64,000 bases of DNA from Melioribacteraceae bacterium (GCA_021740785.1 JAIOZI010000018.1:1-64000), one strand, 5' to 3'; counted from the stretch's first letter, positions 28,453-37,985 are shown. Numbers and translations: made by a program. Notes: a model not told the origin generated them from the sequence alone.

Positions 28453-31400
28453 TCAATCTAACAACATACCGGGCGCCCAAACGGCTCCTAGTTCTTTTAG
28501 ATTGCTTTCTATTCCCGGAATATCTATCGTCATAATTGTTTTGAGTTGACTCACAATTCCCGGTAATGCATCCGATAAAATTTCAAAAGCAGTTTTCTGA
28601 CTTTGAGTAATATTCGCATGTGTGTACATCGAAGGACCTGTTAAATCATTCAGCCTCCAATTTAAAGGGACTATTGCCGGAGGAATTTCTTCCGTACTTG
28701 CCTTGGCAGGTCTACCGTTAAAGTCAAACATAATAGCATCGAGTTTCTTTGAAACATCAAACAGCTTATTCATTACTTCGTTTGTTTCAGCAGGAGTTTT
28801 TTGAGCTGTCTGTTTCAGTATCTCAATTTTATTAACCAATTCTTCAGTGAGTTCTCTCGCACCGACAACTTTTCTTGCCAGTTCAAGTGCATCTTTCTCA
28901 AATTGAATTTTATCCTCAGGTTTTGTAGGAGGAAGTGTATGAGTTTCGAGTAGTTTAACATTGAATTCAGTTGGAGGAATCAATTGCTTTTCTTCACGTC
29001 TAACCACCATTGACATTGACACATAATATTTTCCGGGTATAACTGATAAACTGCTGCCGGGATTAGATGTCGGATCAAATTTATTGTTCTTCATTCTAAC
29101 AGGATTATAACTTGTATGTGTCAAATCCCAACTTTCCCTGTGAATGCCCGCACTTGCAGATTTTGAAAATTTCTTAACAATGTTTCCGTTTGAATCGGTA
29201 ATAGTAAATAAAAAATAAGGGGCAATTTCATCTTCTTCAGCTTTCAATTCCTCGTATGTGGGCTGCGGTATCGGTTTCCCTTCATTAAAAAGTTCTCCTT
29301 CTTTCTTTTTCCTTTCAGCCTTCAAAGTTTTGGGAACGTCCTTTACATAGTATGTGAAAACTGCTCCGTATTCAGGATTCGGTGCCCGGTAAAAAGTAGA
29401 ACCCTGCCCATACTTACCCATATGGGTTCTGAACATATATGCATTTTTAATTTTAAACATGTGTGCGTCTTTATTAAACAATTCCGATGTAACTTCCCTC
29501 AAAGGAGAATAATTATCTAGAATATAAAATCCTCTTCCGAAGGTTCCCGCTACTAAATCCATTTCTCTTTCTTGAATAACAAGTTCGGGTACTTTTACTT
29601 TCGGCATTCCGTTTTTCAACTGCATCCATTTTTCGCCGCCATCGACCGTAAAATATACGCCCCACTCGGTTCCAACGAATAACAAATTGGGATTCACAGG
29701 ATCCTCGACAATAGAACTAACAGCACCGTTCTGCGGAAGATTACCTGCAATTGAAATCCATGAATTTCCTTTGTCGTTGCTCTTCAAAACATAAGGTTTG
29801 AAATCATCACTTTTATGATTATTGAAAACAGCATAAACAACATTCGCATCATGACGGGAAGATGAAACATCGTGCACAGGAGTGAATTCCGGGACGTCCG
29901 GGAATTTATCTAAACGAGTCCAATTATTTGCATCTTCAGTTCTCTGAATAATTCCGTCATCCGTTCCGATATATAAAAGATTTTCCTGAATTCTAGATTC
30001 ATCAAGCGAAATAATTAATCCCCATTGTGATGTCGACACATCTTTAACAACCGCATCAACGCTCCAATATTTATCCATCACTTTAAATGAATTTCTATCT
30101 GTTTGTGTCGTTAGATCGCCGCTGATAACTTCCCAATGTTCCCCTCTATCATCTGAGCGAAATACTCTTTCGGCTGCAATGTATAACCTCGAAGGTGAAT
30201 GAGGACTGATAATAAACGGTGTATCCCAGTACCACTTGTACATCTTTTCACCTTTTTTCGGTTCCGGGCGAATTGTTAAAGTCTCACCGTTTTTCTTATC
30301 ATATCTAACAATGTTGCCGTATTGCCATTCCGAATAAACGATATCGGGATTAGTTGGATCGACCTGAGTTACAAATCCGTCACCGAAAACAGTAACAATC
30401 CAATCAGCATTGGTAATGCCGTCGTTGCTGAATGTTTGAGAAGGACCACCGAGAGTTGCATTATCCTGAGTTCCGCCATAAATATTGTAGAAAGGTTCTT
30501 CATTATCAACAGTTACCCTGTAGAATTGAGTCACGGGCAGGTTTGTTTTAAATTCCCAATGTGCTCCAAGATCAAACGATTCATAAACCCCGCCGTCCCC
30601 GCCAACCAACAGATGATTTGAATTATCCGGGTTAATCCAGAATGCATGATCATCAACATGACGATCACTCAATCCAAGGTTCTGCCATGTTTTACCGCCG
30701 TCTTCGGTATACTTCGAAACTACATCCATGATATAAACTCGGTCAACAAAATTTGGATCGGCAAAAATTTCATTAAAGTATTGCCCGGAAGCATAAGTAT
30801 CACTCATTTTCTTCCAGCTTGCGCCGCGGTTTGTTGAACGGAAGAATCCGCCTTTATCTTCAGCAGCTTCAACACTCAGGTAAATAACATCCGGATTAAC
30901 AGGAGAGATGTCAATTCCCATTCCGCCAAGGTGAACACCGGGAAGACCCTTCATAATTTTATCCCATGTTTCACCGCCATCTGTTGATTTGTAAACCGCT
31001 GATTCGGGACCGCCGCCAATTTTCGTAAATGCTGTTCTTCTTCGCTGCTCCGAGGTTGCATAAAGTACATTTGAATCTCTCGGATCCATCACAACATTAT
31101 TAACACCTGTATGCAGACTGATGTCGAGAATTTTATTCCAAGTCTTACCGCCATCGGAAGTTTTATACAAGCCTCTGTCACCGCCGGGTCCCCATGCTGA
31201 ACCTTCAGCCGCGACATAAACGATATCCGAATTGCCGGGATCAATTATAATCCCGCCAATTTGTCTGGACTCTTTTAATCCCAAGCGAGTCCAGGATGAA
31301 CCACCATCAGTCGATTTATAAACACCATCGCCGTAACCCAGAGCCCTCTGATGATTATTTTCACCGGTTCCAACCCATACAGTATGTTCATTATTCGGAT

Positions 31401-31698
31401 CAATTGTTACTACTCCTAAGGAATAGGGAAGTGTATCGGCAACCGCATCCCAAGTAGTTCCTGAATTTGTTGTTTTCCATAAATGACCGGATGAGGTGGC
31501 TACGTAATATTCGTTGATATTATTTTGGTTTACAGCGAAATCGGAAATTCTTCCGGAAGTTCTTGCCGGACCAATTCCACGCCATTTTAAACCGCTGAAT
31601 GTGGTGGATGTAAGTTTATCCTTTTCTTCATCCTGCGCAAAAGTAATAAACGTTAAGGAGATCAGAAAAATGCAGAGAAGGGAAATGAATCGTCGCAT
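28453..31698 (-). CDS. Large secreted BNR/VPS10-like (sortilin-type) beta-propeller protein
   Basis: 1081 aa with signal peptide (FISLLCIFLISLTFITFAQ). Asp-box/BNR repeats run through the first ~750 residues: TSSGHLWKTTNSGTTW, GDGVYKSTDGGSSW, DRGLYKTSDGGKTW, SAVYKSTDGGETW, GGFFRSTNRGASW, KYTEDGGKTW, RVFRSDDRGEHW, VLKSNDKGNSW and GVYFTVDGGEKW. This is the ten-bladed VPS10/sortilin or sialidase-type propeller. The C-terminal ~300 residues contain an Ig-like stretch (FTITDSNGNIVKKF) and a helical tail. No T9SS sorting domain is present. Such proteins are abundant in this phylum with no settled function. A strong RBS (GAGGT) precedes the ATG. Confidence 0.85.
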   Translation of the reverse strand: MRRFISLLCIFLISLTFITFAQDEEKDKLTSTTFSGLKWRGIGPARTSGRISDFAVNQNNINEYYVATSSGHLWKTTNSGTTWDAVADTLPYSLGVVTIDPNNEHTVWVGTGENNHQRALGYGDGVYKSTDGGSSWTRLGLKESRQIGGIIIDPGNSDIVYVAAEGSAWGPGGDRGLYKTSDGGKTWNKILDISLHTGVNNVVMDPRDSNVLYATSEQRRRTAFTKIGGGPESAVYKSTDGGETWDKIMKGLPGVHLGGMGIDISPVNPDVIYLSVEAAEDKGGFFRSTNRGASWKKMSDTYASGQYFNEIFADPNFVDRVYIMDVVSKYTEDGGKTWQNLGLSDRHVDDHAFWINPDNSNHLLVGGDGGVYESFDLGAHWEFKTNLPVTQFYRVTVDNEEPFYNIYGGTQDNATLGGPSQTFSNDGITNADWIVTVFGDGFVTQVDPTNPDIVYSEWQYGNIVRYDKKNGETLTIRPEPKKGEKMYKWYWDTPFIISPHSPSRLYIAAERVFRSDDRGEHWEVISGDLTTQTDRNSFKVMDKYWSVDAVVKDVSTSQWGLIISLDESRIQENLLYIGTDDGIIQRTEDANNWTRLDKFPDVPEFTPVHDVSSSRHDANVVYAVFNNHKSDDFKPYVLKSNDKGNSWISIAGNLPQNGAVSSIVEDPVNPNLLFVGTEWGVYFTVDGGEKWMQLKNGMPKVKVPELVIQEREMDLVAGTFGRGFYILDNYSPLREVTSELFNKDAHMFKIKNAYMFRTHMGKYGQGSTFYRAPNPEYGAVFTYYVKDVPKTLKAERKKKEGELFNEGKPIPQPTYEELKAEEDEIAPYFLFTITDSNGNIVKKFSKSASAGIHRESWDLTHTSYNPVRMKNNKFDPTSNPGSSLSVIPGKYYVSMSMVVRREEKQLIPPTEFNVKLLETHTLPPTKPEDKIQFEKDALELARKVVGARELTEELVNKIEILKQTAQKTPAETNEVMNKLFDVSKKLDAIMFDFNGRPAKASTEEIPPAIVPLNWRLNDLTGPSMYTHANITQSQKTAFEILSDALPGIVSQLKTIMTIDIPGIESNLKELGAVWAPGMLLD

Positions 31699-31729
31699 TT
31701 ATACCTCAAAAATTTATTAAAAAATATGG

Positions 31730-31758
31730 TTGTTAAGATGTATCAAATTGAATATGAT
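31730..31758 (+). promoter_or_regulatory. Candidate promoter TTGTTA-N17-TATGAT
   Basis: A sigma-70-like pair with 17-bp spacing (31730-31735 and 31753-31758), ~72 bp upstream of the GatB-tail-domain gene on the same strand. No biochemical support is implied. Confidence 0.4.
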
Positions 31759-31830
31759 TATGTAATTTATAGAAAATTATTGTAGCATATAACCTGAAAT
31801 CCTCAGAAATTTATAAAAAGTGAATATGGC

Positions 31831-32172
31831 ATGAATATAAAACCGCATGCTCTTGCAGAAATAATCAACAGACTTATGACAGGGATGATAAATTCAAGAA
31901 TTTCTAAAATCAGGTTTTCCGAATTATTAAAGACAGGGAAAAAACTTGATCCTGTGAGAGGAAAAACTCTAGATGAAATAATCGAAGAGTCCGAAATAGA
32001 AGCAATTGCGACGGAGTTAATTGACAGTTCTGACGAGTTGGTAAAAAAATATAAATCCGGAAAAACTACAGTTGCAAATTATTTCGTTGGTAAAATTATG
32101 CAGCGCACAAAAAGTAATACCGATCCCAAAACTGTTTTGCGAATAGTTAAATCAAAATTAGATCGTGCTTAG
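31831..32172 (+). CDS. Stand-alone GatB/YqeY C-terminal domain protein
   Basis: 113 aa. The sequence matches the helical tail domain that ends GatB and makes up part of YqeY: AIATELIDSSDELVKKYKSG, then NYFVGKIMQRTKSNTDPKTV and LRIVKSKLDRA. In GatB this domain contacts tRNA in the Glu-tRNA(Gln)/Asp-tRNA(Asn) amidotransferase. No GatB catalytic part exists upstream: the preceding 130 bp are non-coding and followed by an opposite-strand gene. It therefore seems to be an independent gene rather than a broken gatB. Its function is unknown; a tRNA-related role is only a guess from the domain. Confidence 0.75.
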   Translation: MNIKPHALAEIINRLMTGMINSRISKIRFSELLKTGKKLDPVRGKTLDEIIEESEIEAIATELIDSSDELVKKYKSGKTTVANYFVGKIMQRTKSNTDPKTVLRIVKSKLDRA

Positions 32173-32177
32173 TACAA

Positions 32178-32891
32178 TTAACTAAATGCGGATTTAAATT
32201 TTTTCAGTAAACAATTCCCGATCAAATTCGCGATTTCATCAAAAGTAAGAAGATTGGTATTAATTATTACATGGTAAAGCAACGGATCGTCAACGTCCTT
32301 GTGGAAATAATTTTTGATAAATCGTTTCCTTTTACTGTCTTCTCGTTTAATGAATTCTGCAGTCTCTTTCCTGCTGTGTCCGTAAAGCTCCTGTGCAAGT
32401 TCAATCCTGTAATTCAATGGTGCAACTAGTCTAACATGAAAACTGTTTCTGAGATCAGCGGTAATAATGTTGCTGCCTCGCCCGACGATTATCACATAAC
32501 CTAATTCAGCCAGGTGGTAAATTGATTTAAAAGTTTTCTTGAACAGTTTCATCATGCTAGGTTGTATGCCGAAAAGTTCATTGAGGTAGGAATTCTCAGC
32601 TACAAAAGATTCTTCATCAAGAAATTTTTTAAAATTATCCGGAAGGTTGTGATCCTCCAAAACTTTCTCAATCAAATTTTTATCGAAATAAGCCCATGGA
32701 TTTTTACGGGTACTGTGATTATCAAAAAATTCTAAGAGGGATTGTGATATTTTCTCGCCGCCGATTCCGGTTTGTCTTGATAGGGTGATACATGGTCCGG
32801 GATTTAGTCGTCGGTATCTTGATTCTTCATCTTCGGATGAATGTGTTGAGATGTAGCGTTTGGCTTTGTCGTATCCGCTAAGTACTTGCAT
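32178..32891 (-). CDS. Cytidylate kinase-like family protein (AAA_26 type)
   Basis: 237 aa from ATG 32891, chosen because GGGAGGT stands 5 nt upstream (an ATG five codons earlier lacks this). The N-terminal part has CITLSRQTGIGGEKIS in the place of a P-loop, typical of cytidylate-kinase-like proteins of unclear substrate. VIIVGRGSNIIT and FHVRLVAPLNYRI follow as in the family, then LYGHSRKETAEFIKREDSKRKRF with basic lid-like residues. It is not the canonical cmk. It is convergent with the small GatB-tail gene, leaving 5 bp between the stops. Confidence 0.75.
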   Translation of the reverse strand: MQVLSGYDKAKRYISTHSSEDEESRYRRLNPGPCITLSRQTGIGGEKISQSLLEFFDNHSTRKNPWAYFDKNLIEKVLEDHNLPDNFKKFLDEESFVAENSYLNELFGIQPSMMKLFKKTFKSIYHLAELGYVIIVGRGSNIITADLRNSFHVRLVAPLNYRIELAQELYGHSRKETAEFIKREDSKRKRFIKNYFHKDVDDPLLYHVIINTNLLTFDEIANLIGNCLLKKFKSAFS

Positions 32892-33073
32892 GCTTACCTC
32901 CCACAATTATTCTAAAATTATTTATTGCGAGAAAGGTCATTATCAAAAGTGATAGTGATAATCTAATCTTAAATTTGACTACTATCAATGATAATTTTTA
33001 TAAAGATTTTTGTTAATAATTATAATCAAAAAAAAACAAAAAATATTCTTGAATTTGAGGAGAAAAATTGAAA

Positions 33074-33958
33074 TTACAACCCATTTAATAAGTGGTTTAT
33101 TGATTCAATGATTCCGAGTGGCACAATCCCCACCGACTTTAGTTTATCAATATTCATTGAAACATCTTCTACCACTGGGATATTCGGTATGTCATTCATT
33201 TTGATCGGGATGATTAATGATTCATCAAACCCGGCTAGGTCAATAAGTATCTTTCCCATCTCATACCTGGAAACTCTTTCATTACCTCCGCAATTAATTA
33301 TTTCGTTCGAAACTTTACTTGCAGTCAAATGATTTATTATCCGGGCTGCATCGAAGAGAGCAAGGGGAGTTCTAAATTGATCGGTAAATAATTTAACAGC
33401 TTCACCGTTTAACAATCTGTAATACATTTTGCTGAAATGGTTATCCGAAGAATGATCTGTTATTCCATACATCAATGACATTCGTAATACCAAAAAATTG
33501 TTACTTGTTTCGCTTATAATTTTTTCTGCTTGTAATTTTGTTTCCGCATAGAAAGATTTGGGATTTAACCGGGAAGATTCGTTAAGCATATCTCCTTGAT
33601 TTCCATCGTAAACAAGATCGGTTGAAGTAAAAATCAATCTGCAGTTGATGGAGTTACAAACTTCAGCTATTACTGCAGCCGATTCGATATTGACTCTCCT
33701 AACATAATCTTGTTCCAGCCTCTCTGCCTTCTGTGGATTTGAAACTGCCCCGGCATGAATAAGTATTTGCGGATTATATTCATCAATCAATTTTCTAATA
33801 TTATCCGGATTCGCTAAATCCATTTCAACAGATTTAACTTTATCGGTGTCTATATTTTTTGAATGAACCGTTGCAATAACTTCATTTTGATTTTTCTGAA
33901 ATTCAGATATTAGGTATCTGCCCAAATTTCCGCTGCCGCCTGTAATAAGTACTTTCAT
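33074..33958 (-). CDS. RmlD-like NAD(P)-dependent sugar-nucleotide reductase (SDR family)
   Basis: 294 aa. The Rossmann motif GGSGNLGRYLISEF at the N-terminus, the strand DLANPDNIRKLIDEYNPQILIHAGAVSNP, and the active-site YAETK (Tyr-x3-Lys) with STDLVYDG before it match dTDP-4-dehydrorhamnose reductase and the related methionine adenosyltransferase beta-subunit type. It could act in nucleotide-sugar synthesis, but no rfb partners (RmlA/B/C) are nearby. It is divergent from the endonuclease IV gene. Confidence 0.8.
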   Translation of the reverse strand: MKVLITGGSGNLGRYLISEFQKNQNEVIATVHSKNIDTDKVKSVEMDLANPDNIRKLIDEYNPQILIHAGAVSNPQKAERLEQDYVRRVNIESAAVIAEVCNSINCRLIFTSTDLVYDGNQGDMLNESSRLNPKSFYAETKLQAEKIISETSNNFLVLRMSLMYGITDHSSDNHFSKMYYRLLNGEAVKLFTDQFRTPLALFDAARIINHLTASKVSNEIINCGGNERVSRYEMGKILIDLAGFDESLIIPIKMNDIPNIPVVEDVSMNIDKLKSVGIVPLGIIESINHLLNGL

Positions 33959-34055
33959 CTTTACCCGGTTGATATGTTATTTGTTTTTATTAATTTCCCG
34001 ATTCATTTTTGTTAATGAAATATAATAATTATTTAAGATGATTACGGTGCTTCAA

Positions 34056-34913
34056 ATGAATAAACAATTATTGGGCGCACACACTTCAATTGCCGGCGGT
34101 GTTTACATGGCAATTGAAAGGGCAGAAATTCTTGGTTTTAACGCGATACAAATTTTTACGAAAAATAATAACCAATGGAAAGCTAAGGATTTGGCTGATG
34201 TTGATATCGAAATATTTAAAATGAATTGGAAGAACTCAGGTGTTGAATTCATTGTGACTCATGATTCATATCTAATAAATCTTTGTGCAAAAGATCCTGA
34301 GATTTTAGAGAAATCACGCAGCGCATTTATTACCGAGTTGGAGCGCTGTGAATTACTGGGTATCCCTTTTCTAAATTTTCATCCGGGGGCTCATGGAGGA
34401 AGGGGAGAAGAAGACGGAATCAAATTGATTGCGGAATCTATTAATATTGCACATGAAAGGACTAAGGGATTTAATGTCGGCAGTATGCTGGAAACCACTG
34501 CCGGACAAGGTACGAACATCGGTTACACTTTTGAACAACTAGGTAAAATAATTGATCTTGTTGATGGGAAAAACCGTATGACGGTTTGTATTGATACCGC
34601 ACATGTTTTTGCTGCCGGATATGATATCAGCGTAAGTGAAAATTATGATAGAATGATTAAGGAATTTGACGAAATTATTGGACTGGAAAAACTAAAATGT
34701 TTGCACATTAATGACAGCAAAAAGAAATTAGGCAGCAGGGTGGACAGGCATGAACATATAGGCGACGGATATATTGGGATGGATGGATTTTCAAACATAA
34801 TGAATGACCGCAGGTTAGCCTCTGTACCCAAAATTTTGGAAACTCCCAAAGGTAAGGATCAAAAAGAAGATTTATTAAATCTAGCTAAATTAAAGAACCT
34901 AATAAAAAACTAA
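34056..34913 (+). CDS. nfo: Endonuclease IV (deoxyribonuclease IV)
   Basis: 285 aa from ATG 34056, which gives the family-typical start MNKQLLGAHTSIAGG; an ATG six codons upstream is the alternative. Zinc-ligand motifs of the TIM-barrel AP endonuclease are all present: FHPGAHGGRGE, LETTAGQGTNIG, CIDTAHVFAAGYD, HINDSKKKLGSRVDRHEHIGDG and ILETPKG. It cleaves 5' to abasic sites in base-excision repair, in keeping with the uracil-DNA glycosylase gene 3 kb away. Its stop overlaps the convergent DUF1460 gene by 4 nt. Confidence 0.93.
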   Translation: MNKQLLGAHTSIAGGVYMAIERAEILGFNAIQIFTKNNNQWKAKDLADVDIEIFKMNWKNSGVEFIVTHDSYLINLCAKDPEILEKSRSAFITELERCELLGIPFLNFHPGAHGGRGEEDGIKLIAESINIAHERTKGFNVGSMLETTAGQGTNIGYTFEQLGKIIDLVDGKNRMTVCIDTAHVFAAGYDISVSENYDRMIKEFDEIIGLEKLKCLHINDSKKKLGSRVDRHEHIGDGYIGMDGFSNIMNDRRLASVPKILETPKGKDQKEDLLNLAKLKNLIKN

Positions 34914-35797
34914 TTTGCTGTCGGTGTTCCTTTTGGAATAAGTTCAAAAGGTCTTCCAACCATAACCCCGGTCTGTGATTTATGACTTTTAACATAATCA
35001 GCAATAGGTAATTTGCTTATCTGAACTTTTTCACCAGGACTTGGCGCATGCATTAAATGTATCCTGTTATCGGAAGTTCGAATTGCGATACCTGTATGCG
35101 AAATATCAAGTCCGGCAATATTTGTGGTAATACCAATTATGTCACCGGGCATAATTTGCGATTCAAGTTCATCCAGTTTTTCTTGTGGTATATAATAATA
35201 TTCCCTCTTTGAAATTTCTTCTTCAATTTTCTTAATCTCTTCCACAAATTCAGGGTTGTCTTTTAACTGCTCATATTTATCAGGGTTTGAGCTCATAAAT
35301 GAAATCTTATTTTCATAAGGAATGCCGCCGATTTTTTGTGTGATATTACTTACAATCTTCCGTGAATTCATCTCGTAAAACCAATCAGAAAAGTAATGCA
35401 GGCGTGATGTATAATCGGTTCTTTTGCCATTCCGATATCGTATCATTTCAATTTCATTTTGAAAATCAGCGAAAGTCATATTCCTTTTTTTTATTGATCT
35501 TGAAAGAGCCAGTACCGCTTCGAGATAAGTATAGCAGTCAAATCCACGTAAGTTAATAGTAAGTTCTTCTTGTGTGGTTTGGTCGAGCGGTTTGGAAATA
35601 TAATCACCCCCGATAAACCGTTTCCCTACTCGAACTACAACATCGTGAATAGGTCGCCAAAATAATTTTTGATCAAATCCCCAAGTTAGAGTAGTGTCGC
35701 AAATTTGCACATCATCAGTTGTGTACGGTTCTAATTTATCCTGAGCTTGATTCAGGAATGGAATCATGATTAATAATATTAGAAACATTTTAATCAA
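34910..35797 (-). CDS. DUF1460 / N-acetylmuramoyl-L-alanine amidase-like protein (NlpC/P60 fold)
   Basis: 295 aa with signal peptide (FLILLIMIPFLNQAQ). Motifs for the DUF1460 group of cysteine hydrolases: NLRGFDCYTYLEAVLAL with the nucleophile Cys, PGDIIGITTNIAGLDISHTGIAI with the His, and HLMHAPSPGEKV near the end. It probably acts on peptidoglycan in the periplasm, cutting muropeptide amide bonds. The start overlaps the dnaB stop by 4 nt, so it is co-transcribed with dnaB and the UDG gene on the minus strand. Confidence 0.82.
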   Translation of the reverse strand: MIKMFLILLIMIPFLNQAQDKLEPYTTDDVQICDTTLTWGFDQKLFWRPIHDVVVRVGKRFIGGDYISKPLDQTTQEELTINLRGFDCYTYLEAVLALSRSIKKRNMTFADFQNEIEMIRYRNGKRTDYTSRLHYFSDWFYEMNSRKIVSNITQKIGGIPYENKISFMSSNPDKYEQLKDNPEFVEEIKKIEEEISKREYYYIPQEKLDELESQIMPGDIIGITTNIAGLDISHTGIAIRTSDNRIHLMHAPSPGEKVQISKLPIADYVKSHKSQTGVMVGRPFELIPKGTPTAN

Positions 35798-37236
35798 AAC
35801 GGTAAATCCTCCTTTCGTTCGGGTTGAGCTTGTTCTATTTGCTGCGGTCCGGGTTGATAGGATAAAGCCCGGTTTTCAAATCTCGCATACTCTTTTATAA
35901 ATTGCAGTCCGACTTCACCAACGGGTCCGTTTCTCTGTTTACCGATAATCACTTCAGCATATCCTTCGGTCGAATCACCATCCTGTAATTGAGTTATTCC
36001 ATAAACTTCAGGCCTGTAAAGGAAGAGTACAACATCGGCATCCTGCTCAATTGATCCGGACTCTCGAAGGTCGGAGAGCATCGGACGTTTATCATGTCGT
36101 TGCTCAACGGCACGGTTTAGCTGGGCTAATGCCAACACCGGGATATTTAATTCTTTTGCAAGCGCTTTTAATGAACGGGAAATGGTTGAAATTTCACGCT
36201 CGCGGCTTTCCATTCTAAATGATGACGACATCAACTGCAGGTAATCAATTATTATCATACCGATCTGTTTCTCAGCTTTTAATCTTCTTGCTTTTGCACG
36301 AATTTCGAGTACGGTCTGAGCAGGTGAATCATCAATATAAATGGGAGACTGGCTTAGTTTGTGAACTGTTCTGCTTATCTTGGCGCCTTCTTCAGCTTTG
36401 AACTTACCGGTTCTAATGCTGTGCGCATTAATTCTCGATTCTGCTGAAATTAACCGCGTTGCTAATTGGATAGTTGACATCTCAAGACTGAATACTGCAA
36501 TCGGTACTTTATGTTCGATAGCAGAATTGCGTGCGAGAGAAAGTGCAAAAGCGGTTTTACCCATCGAAGGTCGGGCGGCAATTATAACCAAATCCGATTT
36601 CTGAAATCCGCCGAGCATTTCGTCAAGCAAGTAAAATCCTGAAGGAACTGCGAACGATGCGAGTTTCTTAGAGTGAATCGCTTCAATATATTCGATTGCA
36701 TCTTTTACGGCTTTCTCCATCGATACGTAGGATTCGCGCAGACCTTCTTCGGCAATTTTAAAAATTCTTCCTTCAACACTATCGAGAAGATCGAATACAT
36801 CCTCTTTACCTTCGAATGCCTGCTGAGCCATTTCCATCGAAGTGGTGATTATCTGTCGAAGAATCCATTTCTCTAAAATTAGTCTGCTGTGATATTCTAT
36901 GTTTGCGGCTGATGAAATGTCCTGTGAAATTTTACTAATATAAGCTGCCCCGCCGACTTCTTCCAACCTGCCTTGTTTGGTTAATTCTTCATATATAGAA
37001 ACAGTATCAATCGGTTCATTGGCTTCAAACAAAGTCATCATTGCTTCATAAATCAGCCGGTGTTTTTTTACATAAAAGTAATTCGGTCTTAGAATTTCGA
37101 AAGCTTTGGGAACGGCTGTTTCTTCAATTAACATTGCTCCGAGCACAGCCAATTCAACTTCGGGAACAGAAGGAGGCTGCTTCGTTGCAAGCTTTAGTTT
37201 TTCGATATCGATATTTCTGGTTTCTTTTTCAGGCAT
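35794..37236 (-). CDS. dnaB: Replicative DNA helicase DnaB
   Basis: 480 aa. The N-terminal DnaB domain (EVELAVLGAMLIEETAV ... GGAAYISKISQDISSAANI) is followed by the RecA-type ATPase with Walker A ARPSMGKTAFAL, FSLEMSTIQLATRLIS, Walker B MIIIDYLQLM, LALAQLNRAVEQRHDKRPMLSDLRESGSIEQDADVV, and VEIIIGKQRNGPVG-like (here VIIGKQRNGPVG). No intein. The last residues RKEDLPF resemble the acidic tip of SSB. It overlaps the UDG stop by 1 nt (TGATG) and the next gene by 4 nt. Confidence 0.96.
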   Translation of the reverse strand: MPEKETRNIDIEKLKLATKQPPSVPEVELAVLGAMLIEETAVPKAFEILRPNYFYVKKHRLIYEAMMTLFEANEPIDTVSIYEELTKQGRLEEVGGAAYISKISQDISSAANIEYHSRLILEKWILRQIITTSMEMAQQAFEGKEDVFDLLDSVEGRIFKIAEEGLRESYVSMEKAVKDAIEYIEAIHSKKLASFAVPSGFYLLDEMLGGFQKSDLVIIAARPSMGKTAFALSLARNSAIEHKVPIAVFSLEMSTIQLATRLISAESRINAHSIRTGKFKAEEGAKISRTVHKLSQSPIYIDDSPAQTVLEIRAKARRLKAEKQIGMIIIDYLQLMSSSFRMESREREISTISRSLKALAKELNIPVLALAQLNRAVEQRHDKRPMLSDLRESGSIEQDADVVLFLYRPEVYGITQLQDGDSTEGYAEVIIGKQRNGPVGEVGLQFIKEYARFENRALSYQPGPQQIEQAQPERKEDLPF

Positions 37237-37985
37237 CAGGCTTTCTTGATCAATTCATCGTAAATTTTTCTAAATTTTTGTACATCTTCCCAAACGGGGC
37301 GTTTCCAATTCGGATTTCTCAGCAATGCGGCGGGATGATAAGTTGCCATCATTTTAATTCCGTTATATTCGTACAGGTTTTCTCTCAATTTAGTTAATGA
37401 AAGATTGTTATTCAATAGTGTATTTGCCGCTACCTTGCCGAGGCAGAGAATAATTTTCGGTTTTATCAGCTCGACTTGTTTTTCCAAGTAAGGGATACAT
37501 GTCTCACGTTCTTCCGGCAGCGGATCGCGGTTGTTTGGAGGTCTGCACTTTAAAATGTTTGCGATGTAAATTTCATCACGCGAAAAATTAATCGCTTTCA
37601 GGATATCGGTCAATAATTTACCGGCTCTTCCGACAAACGGGATACCCTGAGCATCCTCATCGGCACCGGGAGCTTCACCAATTAACATTGCATCAGCCTG
37701 GGGATTGCCAACACCAAACACAAATTTATTCCGTGTTTTCCCGAGAGGACATTTTTGACATGTATGAGTTAATTCGTAAAGTTCGTCTAGATTTTCTGAT
37801 TTTTGCCAATCTTCCATAAATAAATTCTGCTCATTGAATGTTTCGGTTTTTTCTGCAACACTGAATACAATTTCGGTGGATTGCATATTATTATCTGGGG
37901 TTTTTTTACTGAAAAGATCATCACCAAAAATCTCTTCTTGTGTCTTTAAACTTTCGATAATCTTATTTTTCAATTCATCCGACAT
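37236..37985 (-). CDS. Uracil-DNA glycosylase, family 4 type (Fe-S)
   Basis: 249 aa. A ~85-residue N-terminal extension precedes the glycosylase domain. Cys pair CQKCPLG and the later CRPPNNRDPLPEERETC supply the four ligands for a 4Fe-4S cluster. Motif A GEAPGADEDAQGIPFVGRAG and motif B TYHPAALLRNP are the family-4 forms. It removes uracil from DNA, feeding endonuclease IV encoded nearby. It heads a three-gene minus-strand operon with dnaB. No good RBS is visible before its ATG. Confidence 0.92.
   Translation of the reverse strand: MSDELKNKIIESLKTQEEIFGDDLFSKKTPDNNMQSTEIVFSVAEKTETFNEQNLFMEDWQKSENLDELYELTHTCQKCPLGKTRNKFVFGVGNPQADAMLIGEAPGADEDAQGIPFVGRAGKLLTDILKAINFSRDEIYIANILKCRPPNNRDPLPEERETCIPYLEKQVELIKPKIILCLGKVAANTLLNNNLSLTKLRENLYEYNGIKMMATYHPAALLRNPNWKRPVWEDVQKFRKIYDELIKKA

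Noticed and set aside
31831..32172. Pseudogene of gatB
   Set aside because: The upstream 130 bp are non-coding and beyond them is an opposite-strand gene; the 113-aa frame has its own start and is intact.
37041..37397. 118-aa plus-strand ORF across the dnaB/UDG junction
   Set aside because: It is antisense to two clear genes with no family match.
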